Below, in pieces: positions 11,082 to 23,947 of a DNA stretch of 64,000 nt. The translations under genes and the position numbers were made by a program. The notes below the pieces were generated by a model. The model searched no databases and was not told the origin of the DNA. It saw only the letters and a list, made by a program, of their open reading frames with translations. The stretch is taken from contig NW_006920422.1 in assembly GCF_000344685.1 (NCBI RefSeq), positions 1,253,714-1,317,713 on the forward strand, given 5' to 3'. This DNA comes from Gloeophyllum trabeum ATCC 11539 (taxonomy: Eukaryota; Basidiomycota; Agaricomycetes; Gloeophyllales; Gloeophyllaceae). Positions within the stretch are counted from its first letter, which is position 1. The number at the start of each line of letters is the position of its first letter.

Positions 11082-12068
11082 ACTTATTCTCCCACTAAGT
11101 CAACTTGTAAATGCAGTTGTTTGTTGAACTCTGAAGGAAAGCTCGCTCTTATATACGCGTAGGATAGGGGTGCAGGTGATCAGAGAGTTGTGCAGACAGC
11201 GTCACTGCATAGCTGTTGTTCTTGGAGCAGCGTGATCATGCGTTCGGCATGGTTGCCACTCGCTCGTGGTGTCCGCTCGGAAGGCACGCTAGAAGCCTTT
11301 CATCTCCCCGCTCCGATGCTGTTGTTCCGTCCCGTGCTCAGCGGCGGATGCGTTCGCTTTGTTGACAAACTTGAACGCGGCATTTCACTGGTCGATCTTG
11401 TCCGCAGCTCAGATGGATTGAACACTGCACAGAGTTCTCTTGCCCCGTCGTCGCTTGCTGGCTACACGTTGAACAGTTCACTGGCAAGACTGCCACATCT
11501 GCCCAACTGGAGTTGGAAGCATTCGGCATGGTGGCGTTGCACAGCCACAACATTGACGTAGAGATCGTTTGCTTCCGTGAGTGCCACAGACCGGACTTTT
11601 GGCTTACACTCGGCTTTGTTGTCAGAGACTCCAGCACTTTTGTCAGATGGTACGTGGAAGCGCACTGAATTTTCTGGATTATCGACTCGCGATGTTCTTG
11701 ATGCATGACAGGAGAAGCCGTGACAAACCTCTGCTTGAACACAGGTAGTCGTTAATGGTGGTGCACGACAAACGATCCTTGTCTGCTACTTGGAGAGGCT
11801 CTGAGCACTGGCAAGGTCAGAGAGTAATCGGTCCCTGCATCCCTCCGTCGACCTTTTGCTTGCTTCGGGCCTAATATAGTTGACGTAAATGTGGGTCCAG
11901 TTTCTTGGGAAGAGACACTCGGATTGCATATCAGAGGTTGGCTGAAGTCTCCTTCATCACGCTCCTCGTATCTGCTATTCTACCAAGTTCCGCTCCCGTA
12001 GTGGGTATCGGATGCTGGGTATTTGCAGCCTGCAGGGGTTGAAGGGTCTATATTCAATCAGTGTGGCG
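11082..12068. other. Intergenic, no supported gene
   Basis: This is the promoter side of the secreted protein (minus) and of the F-box gene at 12069 (plus). An open frame at 11338-11742 on the minus strand shows no domain and no splice support. Nothing else was recognised. Confidence 0.4.
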
Positions 12069-13459
12069 AGATGCCAGAGTGCGTGACCCTCGACGAATAT
12101 CGGACACAACTCATGCAAAAGCTATGACTCTGCAGACTATCGTTCGACACACTTTCGAGAGTGTTTCGATATGGACTGGAGATAACCCAAGTGCCGCTAC
12201 ACTACTCATTTTTGGCGGCGGTGTCAGGTGTGTCGAGAGAATGGCGGATGAGCGCGATCGAAGATCCGTACTTATGGGTCGATATATACGCTGACGTGAC
12301 GGACGTCAGGAGGGCGCAGCGAGAAATCATCGCGCTGTACCTGGAGCGCTCAAAATCCCTTCCACTCGGCGTTCATTTGACGGGCGATCCGTCTTCCGAT
12401 ACACTGTCCCAGTGGGCTACCGACGGACGTCTGGGCTCCCTCCTGTCTAGCACGGCACGATGGGAGACGCTTTTTGTGATCTCTGAGAACGAGGTCATAG
12501 CGGCGATCTTGCTGCAATTTTCGGCCGGACAGACGGTCCAGGCGTTCCCTACGCTGCAAACCGTGCAGTTCCGATACCCTCGCAGGCGCCGAATCTGTGG
12601 GCACCCTTGGGGCGGAGGCGAGGAGAACCTTGCTTATCCCCCCAGGCTCAACGCGGTGATTGATGGGGGAGGGCGGTGGGCGACGCCGGTGTTGACACGC
12701 ATGCGCGTGATCTCGGGGTTCCTGACCAGGGATTGGCCCATGTTTTTCTCCTTAGCGAAAGTAACCACCCTCGAGCTGGGCTCCGATATGTGGTGGAGCG
12801 AACTGTACGATGTGCTGTCTCGCACGCCTCTCCTACAACGGCTCAAGATCAGCCGGCATGTGTCGCACGAATTCCCTGTGAGTCAGCCGGCTGTCCTCCC
12901 GTATCTTCGCGACGTCCAGCTGTCGTCGGCGGAGCACGGTTCCTTCACAACACGCGTCTTCGCACTCATGTCCTGCCCGCGCCTCGAACGTCTCGGGCTG
13001 GCGCACGTGCCCCCGGAGCCTTTGCCTCTGCCGAGGAACCAGAAATCCCTGCACACCGTGATCATCCACAGCGACGTTCCCCGGTACGCCAAGGGCGACA
13101 TCTGCGCGTTCTTCCGGAGCGTGCCCTCCCTCCAGCGGCTGTACCTCATGGGCGCGCTGGACATCGGGGAGATACTGAAAGAATTGACTGAGGAAATTCA
13201 AGACCCTGAGCGCGACTGGGTGATCCTGCCGGACCTCTCTGTCCTCGCGATCTGCCTTGACTATGGATTGAGCCCGATTAGCACGCCGTGCCCGATCGCA
13301 CCTGGGGTGGTGAAGGCGTTCCTTGAAGCGCACGGGGGGATCCGGAGGCTGTATTTATCGACGGGAGAGGGAGAGATAGGGGTGTCTTTAGGAAGATATG
13401 TGGAGCTTGTTGAGGGGCTGCCGCCGGACTGCGAAATGGACTTCGATAATGTCCACTGA
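12069..13459 (+). CDS. F-box/LRR-type protein (longest copy of its subfamily)
   Basis: The main exon (12136-13459) is open and reads LSFDTLSRVFRYGLEITQ, then SFLAAVSGVSREWRMSAIED, PYLWVDIYADVTD and LYLERSKSLPLGVHLTGDP, followed by leucine-rich stretches (VTTLELGSDMWW, PLLQRLKISRH, CPRLERLGLAHV, SLQRLYLMGAL) and the tail GIRRLYLSTGEG...CEMDFDNVH. It is a close relative of the genes at 32332 and 36621 but keeps about 130 more C-terminal residues. The 5' end is uncertain. A tiny first exon ATGCCAGA (12069-12076) with a GTGCGT donor and a CAG acceptor at 12135 gives the correct frame and the same phase as the paralogues. Without it the frame has a TGA just upstream. Presumed SCF ligase adaptor; substrate unknown. 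Confidence 0.68.
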
Positions 13460-15438
13460 CTCGCATAATGACGTGCTGCGGTGTATTGTCCCTGCTTCTG
13501 TTATTTGGGACCAGTTCTTCGTCGTTCTCCATTCGCACGCGAGTATACCTTGGGCCGGTGTGACGAGTATCTGCCATCGCCAGCCAAGCCGCCACAGCTT
13601 GGGTTCTCGGGAAGATGTTCAGAATATCACGGACGCGGAGACGTGCTGGAGTAAGAAAGAAACATAACCGCGAGGAGAACTTGGCAGAAAGGCGAGGTGC
13701 GTGTCGACTGGGAGGGTTGCTGATAACTTGTCGAGGGGTCAAGATGACCACGGTGAGATGCCGCACTGAATGTTGAGCACGAAGTCGTGAAGTTCGCGAG
13801 CTTTGGAGCGCGCATCTTACCGTCAGCCGTGGCAGCTGCGGGCCAAGTCAGCTCTCCTCCTCCGCTAGGCGCTCACGCTGATCGGTCATGGATGCTTGAG
13901 TAGCAAGGGGACTATCTGCTTGACTGGGCGACAAAACCCTTGCACTAGGCCTTGGACCATTAGTTTATCCATGGAGAGCAGGTGTACATACCTCGTCGGA
14001 GCCTTGCCCACAGAATAGTACCGCCATGTCTATCCCGAGCGAATTCGCTACCCAAAATGCAAAGGACATATGTATATATAGGCACATGGTCAACGCCTCA
14101 CTTCGAGACGTCGAGGTGCACATATGCTACTCACTGCTCGTATATAGGCTACAGCGAGTCCGCGATCTTGCAGATCCGAGGTAAATCCACTGCCTAATCG
14201 ACGAATCTATCTCAAGCAGGCAACTCTGGACCAAGAGGACAGAGCCTGATCGTCCCCGCGCGTGCATGGGGAATCTGCGGGGCCGGGCACGTAAAAATGA
14301 GCTGCTCGGGATCAGCGTGATAAAGGAGATGAAGCGGAAGCATTTGCTTGTTTGATGATCAGAGAATGCCAGTATTGGATGGTGGCAGACATCGATGGAG
14401 GGGCGGGACAGTTGTAGATGGCCGCGTGGTCCCTTTCGTATTGCTCTTTTTCCTCGAAGTGCATAGGTCCTGTCGTAGTCCAGCGCGTCAATATATCCAC
14501 TGAGATTACCAGCGGCGCGATGAATGTAACTTGTACGTTGCGCCTCGGCGTTCCACGAACGACCACTGGCGCCAGCTGACCGATGCCACAGTATGCCACA
14601 GTGCCAGGCAGCGTAGCTAGCGTTGAGTACAGTAAGTCCGCGGGCTTAGGGAATAGTAGGTGCCACACTCTAGGGCCGAATCGGGGCGATCACGGCCGAA
14701 TATAGTAGTCCCCTTGCCAAAATTGGTTGTGTTAGTCTGTGTACGACATATGCCAACTCTTGTGATCACTCGCCTTCACATATTCGTGGTATAAAGTCTA
14801 GCGGTCCGATACCTTCAAATCCACGTTTCCTTTCCCCCCAACCTCCACCATCTCGCCTCTGTGCTCTCACAGCGCATATCTACTCGTCGCCGCATCCCAG
14901 ACTCGGGGATGAAGTCCGCCTTCCTTCTGTCATACATGAAGTAAATTCAAACACCGCTCCAGACATTAATTTTCACCGCTTCTGTGAAGATTTGGCCAGG
15001 GTTTGTTTGGCTTCCTAAAGACGAGAACAAGGGTGTAGCGGACGCGACAGGAGCTACGCCGAACGGTGGTAAGCCGCGCACGTTTGCATTCACCGCGTCG
15101 AGACCACAAAGTCATGATCAACGTCGGCGGCAGAGACAAGAGCCCATCGATGACTGGCCAATGACGAATCTGATGTTTAGCTCCCAGAACGTCATTGCTG
15201 CAGTCCGCCACCAGTCCGGGCCGAACGCGCGACCTGCCATTCCGGGCGGGCCTGCTCGAAAGATTCAAGAGGGGATCTAACCTTCCAAGGCATTCCATCC
15301 TGCGATTATCTGCGACCAGCCGCTCGTTTCGACTATCCTACAGCTCTACAAATACCCCGCCTTCTTACTACAAATTTGTTCTAGTATTTAGACCGTCCAG
15401 ACTCGGTCGCATCCCCCCTAACCCTGCGGTGCCCCATC
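13460..15438. other. Long intergenic stretch before TPS2
   Basis: Nearly 2 kb without a supportable gene. Open frames at 13278-13766 (minus), 14312-14668 (minus) and 14966-15298 (both strands) lack recognisable domains. The last 600 bases should hold the trehalose gene promoter; a CCCCT stress-element-like core lies at 15415-15419, but a single pentamer is weak evidence. Confidence 0.4.
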
Positions 15439-18400
15439 ATGGACTCCTTTTCTGAGCCAGCCAACACCGCCCAGTCCCCACCCTTGCCCTCCATCCTCGA
15501 CAACATCCGTGCGCTCGAGGAGCAGCACCACGCCAAAGGGATCCCACTCTCCGGGCGGGTCATCCATGTCTGCCACTATCTGCCCGTTACGTGCTCGCTC
15601 AATGTGCCCTCTGCCCCGAGCACCTCGATCCAGTCCGTCCCTGGGCTGCTCAGCCCGCCCAGCACCCCGCCTGTCGACGCCAAGAAGGACGGCGAGGACG
15701 CCCCTCCGAGCCCCGTTGACATCACCGACGGGGCAGCGCAGGAGCAAGGCACGCCGGCGAACAAGAGCAAGTGGAATCTCGGCGTCAGGTATGGGCACGC
15801 CGCAATGATCTCGGGCATCCGCTCGCTCTCTGCGACGCATGAGCAGCTCCTGATTGGCTGGACGGGCGACATCTACGCGTCCCCGCCATCGTTCTCGGCC
15901 ACCTCGTCCCCGTCCAACCCGGAGGGCTCCAAGCTGCCTAGCAAGGATCTCGCCGAGGAGGACAAGAAGGCGTTGGAGGAGGCGATTGGCAACTATGAAG
16001 ATACGGAGCACGAGGTGAAGGGCAAAGGCCTCAAGCTCGTCCCTGTCTGGCTCGACGATAAGCTCGCGCATGGACATTACGACGGGTATTGCAAGCAGAG
16101 TAAGTGCACATCGCGCTCCAGTCTCCCCTCGTTGGCGCATACTAATTTGCCCTGCCACAGCCCTCTGGCCCCTCTTCCATTATCTGCTCTGGCAAGATGT
16201 AGCTACCGAGTACGCCTCGGCTGACCGCCACTGGCCCGCGTACGAGCAGGTTAATAATATCTTTGCCGAGAAACTCAAGTAAGCTATCAACTGTTCAATC
16301 CTGTCTGTCACGGTATGGCCCTGACCTCTCTTTGGAATATAGAGAGGTGTACCGTCCCGGAGACCTCGTCTGGGTACACGATTACCATCTCCTGCTGCTC
16401 CCTCGGTACGTGTTTCCGACACCGCTGATCCTTTAGCTTAGGTTTACTCACTGTCTACTAGAATGATCCGCCAATTGCTCCCCGAGGCCTACGTCGGCCT
16501 GTTTGTGCACACGCCTTTCCCGAGCTCGGAAGTGTTCAGATGCTTGCCTCGTACGCTCATTTGTTCCTTCCTCTGGCGTTGATCACTGATAGTCGTCTGA
16601 AGGTCGCAACGAGATTTTGGACGGCATGCTCGGCGCGAACCTCGTCTGCTTCCAGACGTATTCGTATTCCCGCCATTTCACGAGCAGCTGCGTGAGGGTG
16701 TGTGGGTACGAGATTGCTGCCGGTGCTAAGGTGGGTGGAGTCCCGGGCGGTGCTGTCATGTACAACGTACTCATTGGTCTATATTCCAGGGTATCGATGT
16801 CCAGGGTCATGTCACCGGAGTAAGGCACTGCCCGGTCGGCGTAGACGCCGAAAGAGTTGGGAAAGACATGTGAGACGCACGTTCTGCAGCCCGATCTTCC
16901 TCCACTCAAAACAAACCCGATAGACTGCGGCCCGGGATCCAGCCCAAGCTAGAGGCGCTCCGGGCGCTGTACCAGGGCAAGAAGATCATCGTGGGCCGGG
17001 ACAAGCTGGACGTTGTGAAGGGTGTCGTGCAGAAGCTGCGCGCGTTCGAGAAGCTGCTGCACGACTACCCCGAGTGGATTGGGAACGTGGTGCTGATCCA
17101 GGTGACGAGCCCCGCGCTGACGGACTCGCCGAAGCTGGAGCGGCAGGTGAGCGAGATTGTGAGCCATATTAATGGGGAGTACGGGAGTCTGGACTTTATC
17201 CCTGTGCATCACTAGTGCGTGTCTGTTCCTTGTTTTCGGTTGGTGCCTAACCCTTTTCCTTTCTGCGCAGCCATCAGACGATCAAGAAGGACGAGTTCTA
17301 CGCGCTTCTGAGTGTCGCGGATTTAGGTGTCATCACGCCCCTGCGCGATGGGATGAACACCACGAGCATGGAGTTTGTGATTGCGCAGGAGAAGACGAAG
17401 CGGAGCCCGTTGGTGTTGAGCGAGTTTATGGGGATTAGCAATAATATGGGCGAGGCGATGTTGACGAATCCGTGGAACCTCGGGGTGAGTGATCCTTTCG
17501 TCGTTATTTCTGGTGTTATCTATCATCTGGCGTCGGAGCTTGGTGTTGGGAGGTTATTTATACTCTTTGTGGGAGAAGGTATTGAGATTTGGATGGATCT
17601 GGGTGATAGGCACGGAATGCTTGGAAGCAACGCGGAGCGTTCGCGTTTCTCGGTTCCGATGCTTACTATTTTCTTTGTGGCGTCTTACAAGACCAGCTCT
17701 TGTTCTGCTCGTCACGCGCATCTGATCGCTGACCAACGTCGTCATGAAACATCACTGACCGCGATATATCATCCAGGAGGTTGCAGCTGCGATGCACCGC
17801 GGGCTGCTTATGTCCGAGGAGGAGAAGGCACGGAGACACGCGAGCCTGTTCAAGCAGGTCACGACGCACACGAGCCATACGTGGGCTGCGACGCTGACGC
17901 AGATGCTCCTCGAGCGGGTCGGTGCGGCGGGGATGGCGCGCCAGACGCCTAGGCTGCCACTGGAGCTCATGGAGCAGTGGTACAAGAAGGCCGGGAAGAG
18001 ACTCTTCTTGTTCGATTACGACGTATGGCCGTTTCTGCACTCGTCCTCGTATTCATCCTCACTCGTTGCCTACAGGGCACGCTCACGCCGATCGTGAAGA
18101 CGCCCTCGATGGCGGTCCCGTCCGAGGCGACGCTGGAGGCGCTCGAGAAGCTGACGGCGGATCCGAAGAACGTTGTGTACATCATCTCGGGGCGTGACCA
18201 GGCCTTCCTGGAGCAGCACCTAGGTCACTTCCCGAAACTCGGGATGAGCGCGGAGCACGGCGGGTTCATGCGAGAGCCGGGCGAGACTAAGTGGACGAAC
18301 TTCACCGAGAGCCTGGATATGAGCTGGATGAACGAGGTGCACGAGATCTTTGAGTTCTACACCGAGGTGAGCGAAGCCTATTTACGGCACGCTGAGGGTG

Positions 18401-19016
18401 CTGAGGCTAGACTTGTTTTGCTAGCGTACGACGGGCAGCCATATTGAGGTCAAGAAGAGCTCGATTACTTGGCACTACCGCTCGAGTGATCCCGAGTGGG
18501 GCGCGTTCCAGTGCCGACAATGCCAGGACCTGCTCGAGAACAACCTGGTGCACAAGAGGCCCATTGAGGGTAAGTGATGTCCTAGTGCTCGACTCCGGGC
18601 TTCCCTTACTGACGGTTGTTGGTACAGTCTTGGTAGGCAAGAAGAACCTGGAGGTTCGCCCCATTGCGGTCAACAAGGGTGAAATCGTGAAGCGTATATT
18701 GTACCTGAACCCGGACGCCGAGTTCGTCTTCTGCGCCGGCGACGACAAGACCGACGAAGACATGTTCCGCGCACTCTTGTTCCCGACTGGCGGCGAGAAG
18801 CTGAGCATGGAAGCTCCGCTGTCTGTCACCCTCGCGTTGAAGGACCAGTCCACGAAGCCTCCTCCTGTCGATCTTGCCCTTGACCATGAAGCCATCTTCA
18901 CGACTGCCGTCGGCCACAGCACCAAAAAGACCCTCGCGAGCTGGCACGTCACCGCGCCCGAGGAGGTGGTCGAGAGCATGCTCAACATCGTCAATGACAC
19001 CAAGGCAAATCTATGA
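15439..19016 (+). CDS. TPS2: Trehalose-6-phosphate phosphatase with N-terminal synthase-like domain
   Basis: About a dozen short introns separate exons that read as GT20 glycosyltransferase followed by a HAD-type phosphatase. The GT20 half shows GKGLKLVPVWLDD, WPLFHYLLWQD, VWVHDYHLLLLPRM, FVHTPFPSSEVFRCLP and the insertion-bearing VGRDKLDVVKGV typical of Tps2 rather than Tps1. The phosphatase half has the nucleophile motif FDYDGTLTPIV (split by an intron), YIISGRD, and CAGDDKTDEDMF. Tps2 dephosphorylates trehalose-6-phosphate to trehalose in the cytosolic synthase complex and matters for stress tolerance; its GT20 part is usually inactive or structural. One intron (17485-17776, 292 bp) is far longer than the others. 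The protein is roughly 900 residues with stop at 19014-19016. Confidence 0.93.
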
Positions 19017-19337
19017 TCACACCGGTCCATCATTCTCTTTTTCAGGCATCATTCACCTAACATAGACGGGGACTTTTTAACGACTCAGCTAATGATGTAG
19101 CCTTCTCATCTGGTTAATATTCACGACGGTCAGCCTGAGATTATTCATGACCCCAATTTCATAGATTACGATGTACATCTTGGATAAGTGGGGACGTAGA
19201 GAGCAGATAAAGAAGTTCAAATTTTCTTGTATCATACACACCACAGCAATAAATGGTACTTGGCCTAGAGAGGAGCCCGAGAACAAGAGCGGAATCATAG
19301 GTTAGAAGCATAGAGTTATATTTCAACTTAAGAGCGC

Positions 19338-21720
19338 CTATGCCGCGTCGGGCTGCATGGGCACAACCTGACCGCCTTTTGCGGCGGTGGGAGTGAAGGT
19401 ATGCCAGCGGTCGTTGAAACGGACGTCTGCAGACAGGGCGCTTGTATGAGTGCCGCATTCAAGCTAACAAGCGGCGGGAACTTACCAAGAGGTCGTCCAC
19501 CATACATGTAATTTTGAAATTTGGCGATCGCGGTTTCCGCTTCGGCGATAGTCGAGAACTGAACCACACCCATACCCTTGGATCTGGTGCCCTCGAACAG
19601 GATCTCGGCTAGTTCAACTTGACCCGTCGTCTCAAACAGCTCGACGAGATCCTCGTTCGCAGTCGACCACGGCAACTGGAACAGGAATAATCAGTACCAT
19701 TTCAACGAAACACGTACCGCCACCTACATTGCGAACCATGATTTGTTGACTGGGCTCAGCATCAGGGAATGCTCCAGGGGCGCCGAAGCCCTGGCTCGCG
19801 AATCCTCCCCCGCCGTACCCATCCATCCTCAAGCCACCTCCAACTTGCTGGTCTGGGCCAGAGTAGTCCGCGTACAGGTCCTGGGAGAAGTCGCGCCCAG
19901 CACCGACGGCACCGCCTTGGAACCCACCGCGGAAGCCGCCTCTGAAGCCGCCTCTGGGAGCTCCTCGGAATCCACCACCACGAAGGCCGCCGCGGAAGCC
20001 GCCACGGAAAGTACCAGGTCCGGAGAGACCAGCATAGCGGTCCTGTGTATGTTTAGACATGTCCACTACGTCTGACGGGCCCTGTTACTCACCAGGCGAA
20101 CCTCCAGCTGGCGACCGTACCAATCGAAACCGTTGTACATCTCTGGGGAGGAAAGTTAACAAGCAGCTGGGATTCTACAAACATAGGATGCGCACGGATA
20201 GCGTTGGCGGCATCTTTGGCGGTCTCAAAGATGACCGTGCCTGAACCCTTAGGACGCCCATCTGCACCAATATTGATGTCGGCGCGGACAATGTTACCAG
20301 CAGAGCGGAACAAATCCTTCAGGTCTTGCCAGCCGGCTTGGTAAGGTAACTATCAAAAGAGGCACTCAGTGACTAGACTGAGCAGCAGACTTAAGCCAGC
20401 TCACATTTCCGACATACAGCTGATTACCTGGGTTCTCATGCCCGAAGTAGTTATGGTGAGGAGGCCGAGGGGGTGGCGCAGCGTTGAGGCCCTGGCCAGC
20501 CATCGCCATACCTACTTTACCAGGGACAGGCGTAGCGCCGAACCGGGATTCGTTCTCTCGGTCCTACACGCAACCTTCCATCGCATGTTCACTGCAGCTA
20601 CGAAACAAGAGACCTACCTCACGGATAAACACAGGTCGGCCAAGCAGCGGCACTTCCGACAGCTCGCGGATCGCACGCTGAGCATCTTCCTGGGAGGCGA
20701 ACTCCACGATTCTGGTTAAACGTCCCATCTCAGAACCACCGCCACCGTCTGAATCCAGCGTGCCAAACTCACCCGCATCCCTTCGAGACACCGGTAGGAG
20801 TCACGAGAACCTCGGCGAACAGGACCTCTCCAGCTAATAACCCCAAAAGAAAACTCCCATCAATAAGCCATCCTCTCGACTCGCCGTCCATCAGTAAAAC
20901 CGAAAACCAAAACGGCCCTCCTCGAGCATACGGGCGGCCACTCTTCCTCCGAGCGGTATCTCAGCGAATCGCCTTCGGCCAAGCCGCCACCTCCCGCTCT
21001 CCAGACTAAACGAAACAGCTAAACTGAGATCCCCCACCCACCTCCCCTCATAAATTCCATCAGGTCCCTGTACTTGACGTCGTAGCTGAGATTCCCGACA
21101 TAGACCCGGTTTTCTCTCTTGCTATGCTTAGCAAATTCAACAGCCTCTTCATGCGGGGCGTTCATCGGACCACCCAAAGAACGGGCAAAGGGATCAGCAG
21201 GCTTCCGGTCTCGACTACGCGACCGGGTACGAGAGCGCGAACGGGAACGCGAACTCCTGGAACGACGACGTCTGGGGGATCTCGAGCGGCGCCGCGAACG
21301 AGATCGTGAGCGGCTGCGAGAATGTCGGCGTCGCTATTTAACCGCGGTTAGCGAACGGCACACGACTGTGGATGTCCTCCTCGTGACCCGTGACCGAGGG
21401 GGTACTCACATCACCGTTTCGCCTGCCTTCAGGCTCCCAGTGATCGCCATCGCGCGTTCCACGACGGCTTCGGCCTGTGGCACGATAAGAAAATCAGTTG
21501 TAGTTGTATTGTTTCCATGCCACACCGCTGTCCTCGCGGGCAAATGCTTACCAGGCCTGTCGCGGTCTCTGTCGCGGTCCTTCCTGTCCCTATCCCGGTC
21601 TCTGTCACGATCCCTCTCCCTCTCGCGATCTCTCTCCCTTTCTCTGTCAAAGTCCCTTTCCCTCTCGCGATCCCGGGACTTGTCCTCGACGTCGTCCTTG
21701 ACTTTCATATCGACATCCAT
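19338..21720 (-). CDS. SR-like RNA-binding protein with three RRMs (Gbp2/Hrb1 type)
   Basis: The start MDVDMKVKDDVEDKSRD leads into a long RD/RE dipeptide region and, after introns, an RS-rich basic tract. RRM1 begins NRVYVGNLSYDVKYRDLMEF and continues GRPVFIRE. RRM2 has QLYVGNLPYQAGWQDLKDLF...RADINIGADGRPKGSGTVIFE. A glycine-arginine segment (GGFRGGLRGGGFRG and similar) precedes RRM3: QIMVRNLPWSTANEDLVELF, KGMGVVQF, LDVRFNDRWHTF. The stop is at 19338-19340. RNP1 and RNP2 motifs are recognisable in each domain. The order (charged/SR N-terminus, RRM, RRM, G-rich linker, RRM) matches yeast Gbp2/Hrb1, which accompany TREX in mRNA export and quality control. The upstream in-frame GTG codon is not a likely start. 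Other hnRNP-type proteins share parts of this layout. Confidence 0.88.
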
Positions 21721-22347
21721 GGCGGGCGACTCGTCCACGACGGCAGATACGACAGAGATAAGAGACAGTGGCAGAAAGAAGGAAGGTGATGGTGGTTAAT
21801 TGGAACCACTGGATTTTTCGTGGGACGCCAGACCGTCGTCCGGCGCGTCGCCCGTCGGCCTTTGAATCGGACTTCCGTCTCTGGACGCTGTGGCGTCGCC
21901 ATTCCCTCACGGCGCCGTCAGCAATACATGTATGACTCGAATGCTCAGCTAGATGCTGGCTAACATTATGTCAAAAGTAACTATCCGATGCATAGATAGG
22001 CATCAGATCAACCTCGCAAGTATCATGAATATTATGTTACGTTATGTTTCTCAAACATGAGCAGCCTTCACACCGTAAAATAAGGTGCAGATTAAGAGAA
22101 GCCATAGGGTGCACACGTCACCAGGAGAATGAGGAATCGAATGGAGAGCATGAGAAGACATATAAAGTGAGTGGAACGGGAACAGCAGATACAGCAGCAA
22201 GCAAGGACACTTTGCAGAAGATCCTCAGTACATCCGATGAAACAGTACTCGGAACCGACAATGCGCACGCGACGAAACACCTACTGAAATATCCGTTGGG
22301 GCTCAGAAAGGTTGGCCACAAGACATGCACAGCTAGTCCACTCCGGA
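21721..22347. other. Promoter side of the RNA-binding gene; otherwise nothing seen
   Basis: The first part should be the promoter and 5' leader of the minus-strand gene ending at 21720. The rest, up to the F-box pseudogene stop at 22348, contains only short overlapping frames. Confidence 0.4.
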
Positions 22348-23420
22348 CTACAAGTCCAAGTCGCGTGGCAAACCTTCCGTGAGCTGAACATCCTGGTCAA
22401 GGACGCGCAACGTCTCCATCTCCGCACCGCCAGCAACCAGGTACAGCTGCCGCATACCGCCATGCTCGATGCGGAGCGTCTTCAGCAGCTCAGCAAGCAG
22501 CGGACATTCTTCTCAGGCAGTGTAAGATAGGCTGAGAGCCAGGACTTGCAAGCGCGGCAGCACGACATCGAGAGACCTGCGCATCAAGGCTGTTATATGC
22601 CCCACCATGTCGGCCATACTGAGGGCGCCGAGTAGGAAGAGACAAGTAAGGCGAACATGGAGTCTGGTATGGTGTGCGTATCCTCCTGCTGACCGCCTCT
22701 CAATAGGGGACGGCAGTCCCCTCCCAGCGAGGCGCACACGATATATAGAGCTTCTCTAGCGCCGGGCAGCAAACCGCGCGCATGAAGTTGTCGACCAAGT
22801 CCACGTACAAAAGGCGAGATCGACGGCTCGCAGAAGCGAGAGCATGAGGAGCATGTCGGCTCGCCATGTCCTCGGCATCTTCCCGGGATCCTGAGCGGCT
22901 CCAGGAGGAGGGTGCACGACAACACAGAGCACAAGTCCAATGCGCGCCGAGCCAGCAGCCTCTCCTCCATGTCTACATCAAGATTGGTGCCTCGCGACCT
23001 CATGAAGAACTCCGGCCATCCATGGCGTGCAAGCGCAGGTGTCCAGGACCGGCGTCACGCAGCTCGCAGACCCTGGCTAGACTGCGCGAGCGACATCCTG
23101 AGGGTCAGGAGCAACGGGTTCTGGATCCACAGACTTGTGCCCCGGAGCTCCACAGTCTCAAGATGCGGGAGGGACGCCGAATGGACGCAAAGGCGGCCTA
23201 TACTATCTTGTAAAGCAGGCCGAATCCTGTCGCGACCTCGGACGAATGCGAACGCGAATGCGGCATGTACGGGTTGAAGGCTGCGGTGTGTGGCGCGCCC
23301 TCGCGCTTCATCGCTCCAGAGTCTCCGGGGAGTAGTCGCACCCCGCGAGTGAGATATCCAAGAGGGATAGCTGACTTCGACCGTTCCAGGTCCAAACTTG
23401 CATGGGCGCGCCATCCCGAG
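22348..23420 (-). pseudogene. 5'-truncated, degenerate F-box/LRR gene
   Basis: On the minus strand the reading starts abruptly near 23400 with SLDLERSKSAIPLGYLTRG, then TAAFNPYMPHSRSHS, GLLYKIVGRLCVHSASLPHL and VELRGTSLWIQNPLLLTLRM. It ends with LLAELLKTLRIEHGGMRQLYL, VAGGAEMETLRVLDQD and EGLPRDLDL, with a stop at 22348-22350. These pieces lie in more than one frame and match, segment by segment, the pseudogene at 8594-10100 (AFNTYMPLLLTHA, LLYKIVGYLCIHS, EGLPHDLDL). No F-box or start exon is found between 23420 and 23900. It is therefore an inverted, dispersed and decayed sister copy. Confidence 0.68.
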
Positions 23421-23947
23421 GTCGACTGGTCCGGCGTCACCGTCCCCGTCTTCAAGCCCCTATGTCCACTCGCCTTGGCGCAAGCGCTCCCCTCCCTTGC
23501 AGGACGTCGCGGGAGTTCTGTATTTTCGCTCCGACGTTAAACAGCGTTGCGTTGACGCCGAGCTTCCGTAGCTGCTCACCATCTGTATCATCCATGTTAT
23601 CCAGCCCGTACCGAGCTGCTCATCATCCGAGCGCACGCCGTATGCCAAGTACCCAGGCCTGGCATTCTGCTCCTTCCCTCCCTCTCGACCGGCGCTGGCC
23701 CATACTGAAGGACAGGCACTCCCGGCGGCGTGTATCAAGGCCTGGCCGAACCGGACCATACCGATGCGGACGAGCCCCTGTCCCAGGCGTCACGCAAAGA
23801 CCACCGGAGATGGCGAGCGCTCATAGCTCGGAAGGATCAGCCTACCCAGCTTCAACCTTCCACTCATCTTCGTCGGATCATAGCAGAGAATGGGTCTGGC
23901 GTGGGGGCTACCTACTATTACTCACCTCTGCATGATCCGTGTACTTA

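Noticed and set aside
14966..15298. Overlapping open frames on both strands before TPS2
   Set aside because: Neither has a domain or splice support; both stop within the probable promoter.
21119..21799. Arg/Ser/Leu-rich plus-strand frame opposite the RRM protein
   Set aside because: It is the antisense of the RD/RE and RS dipeptide tracts of the real minus-strand gene.
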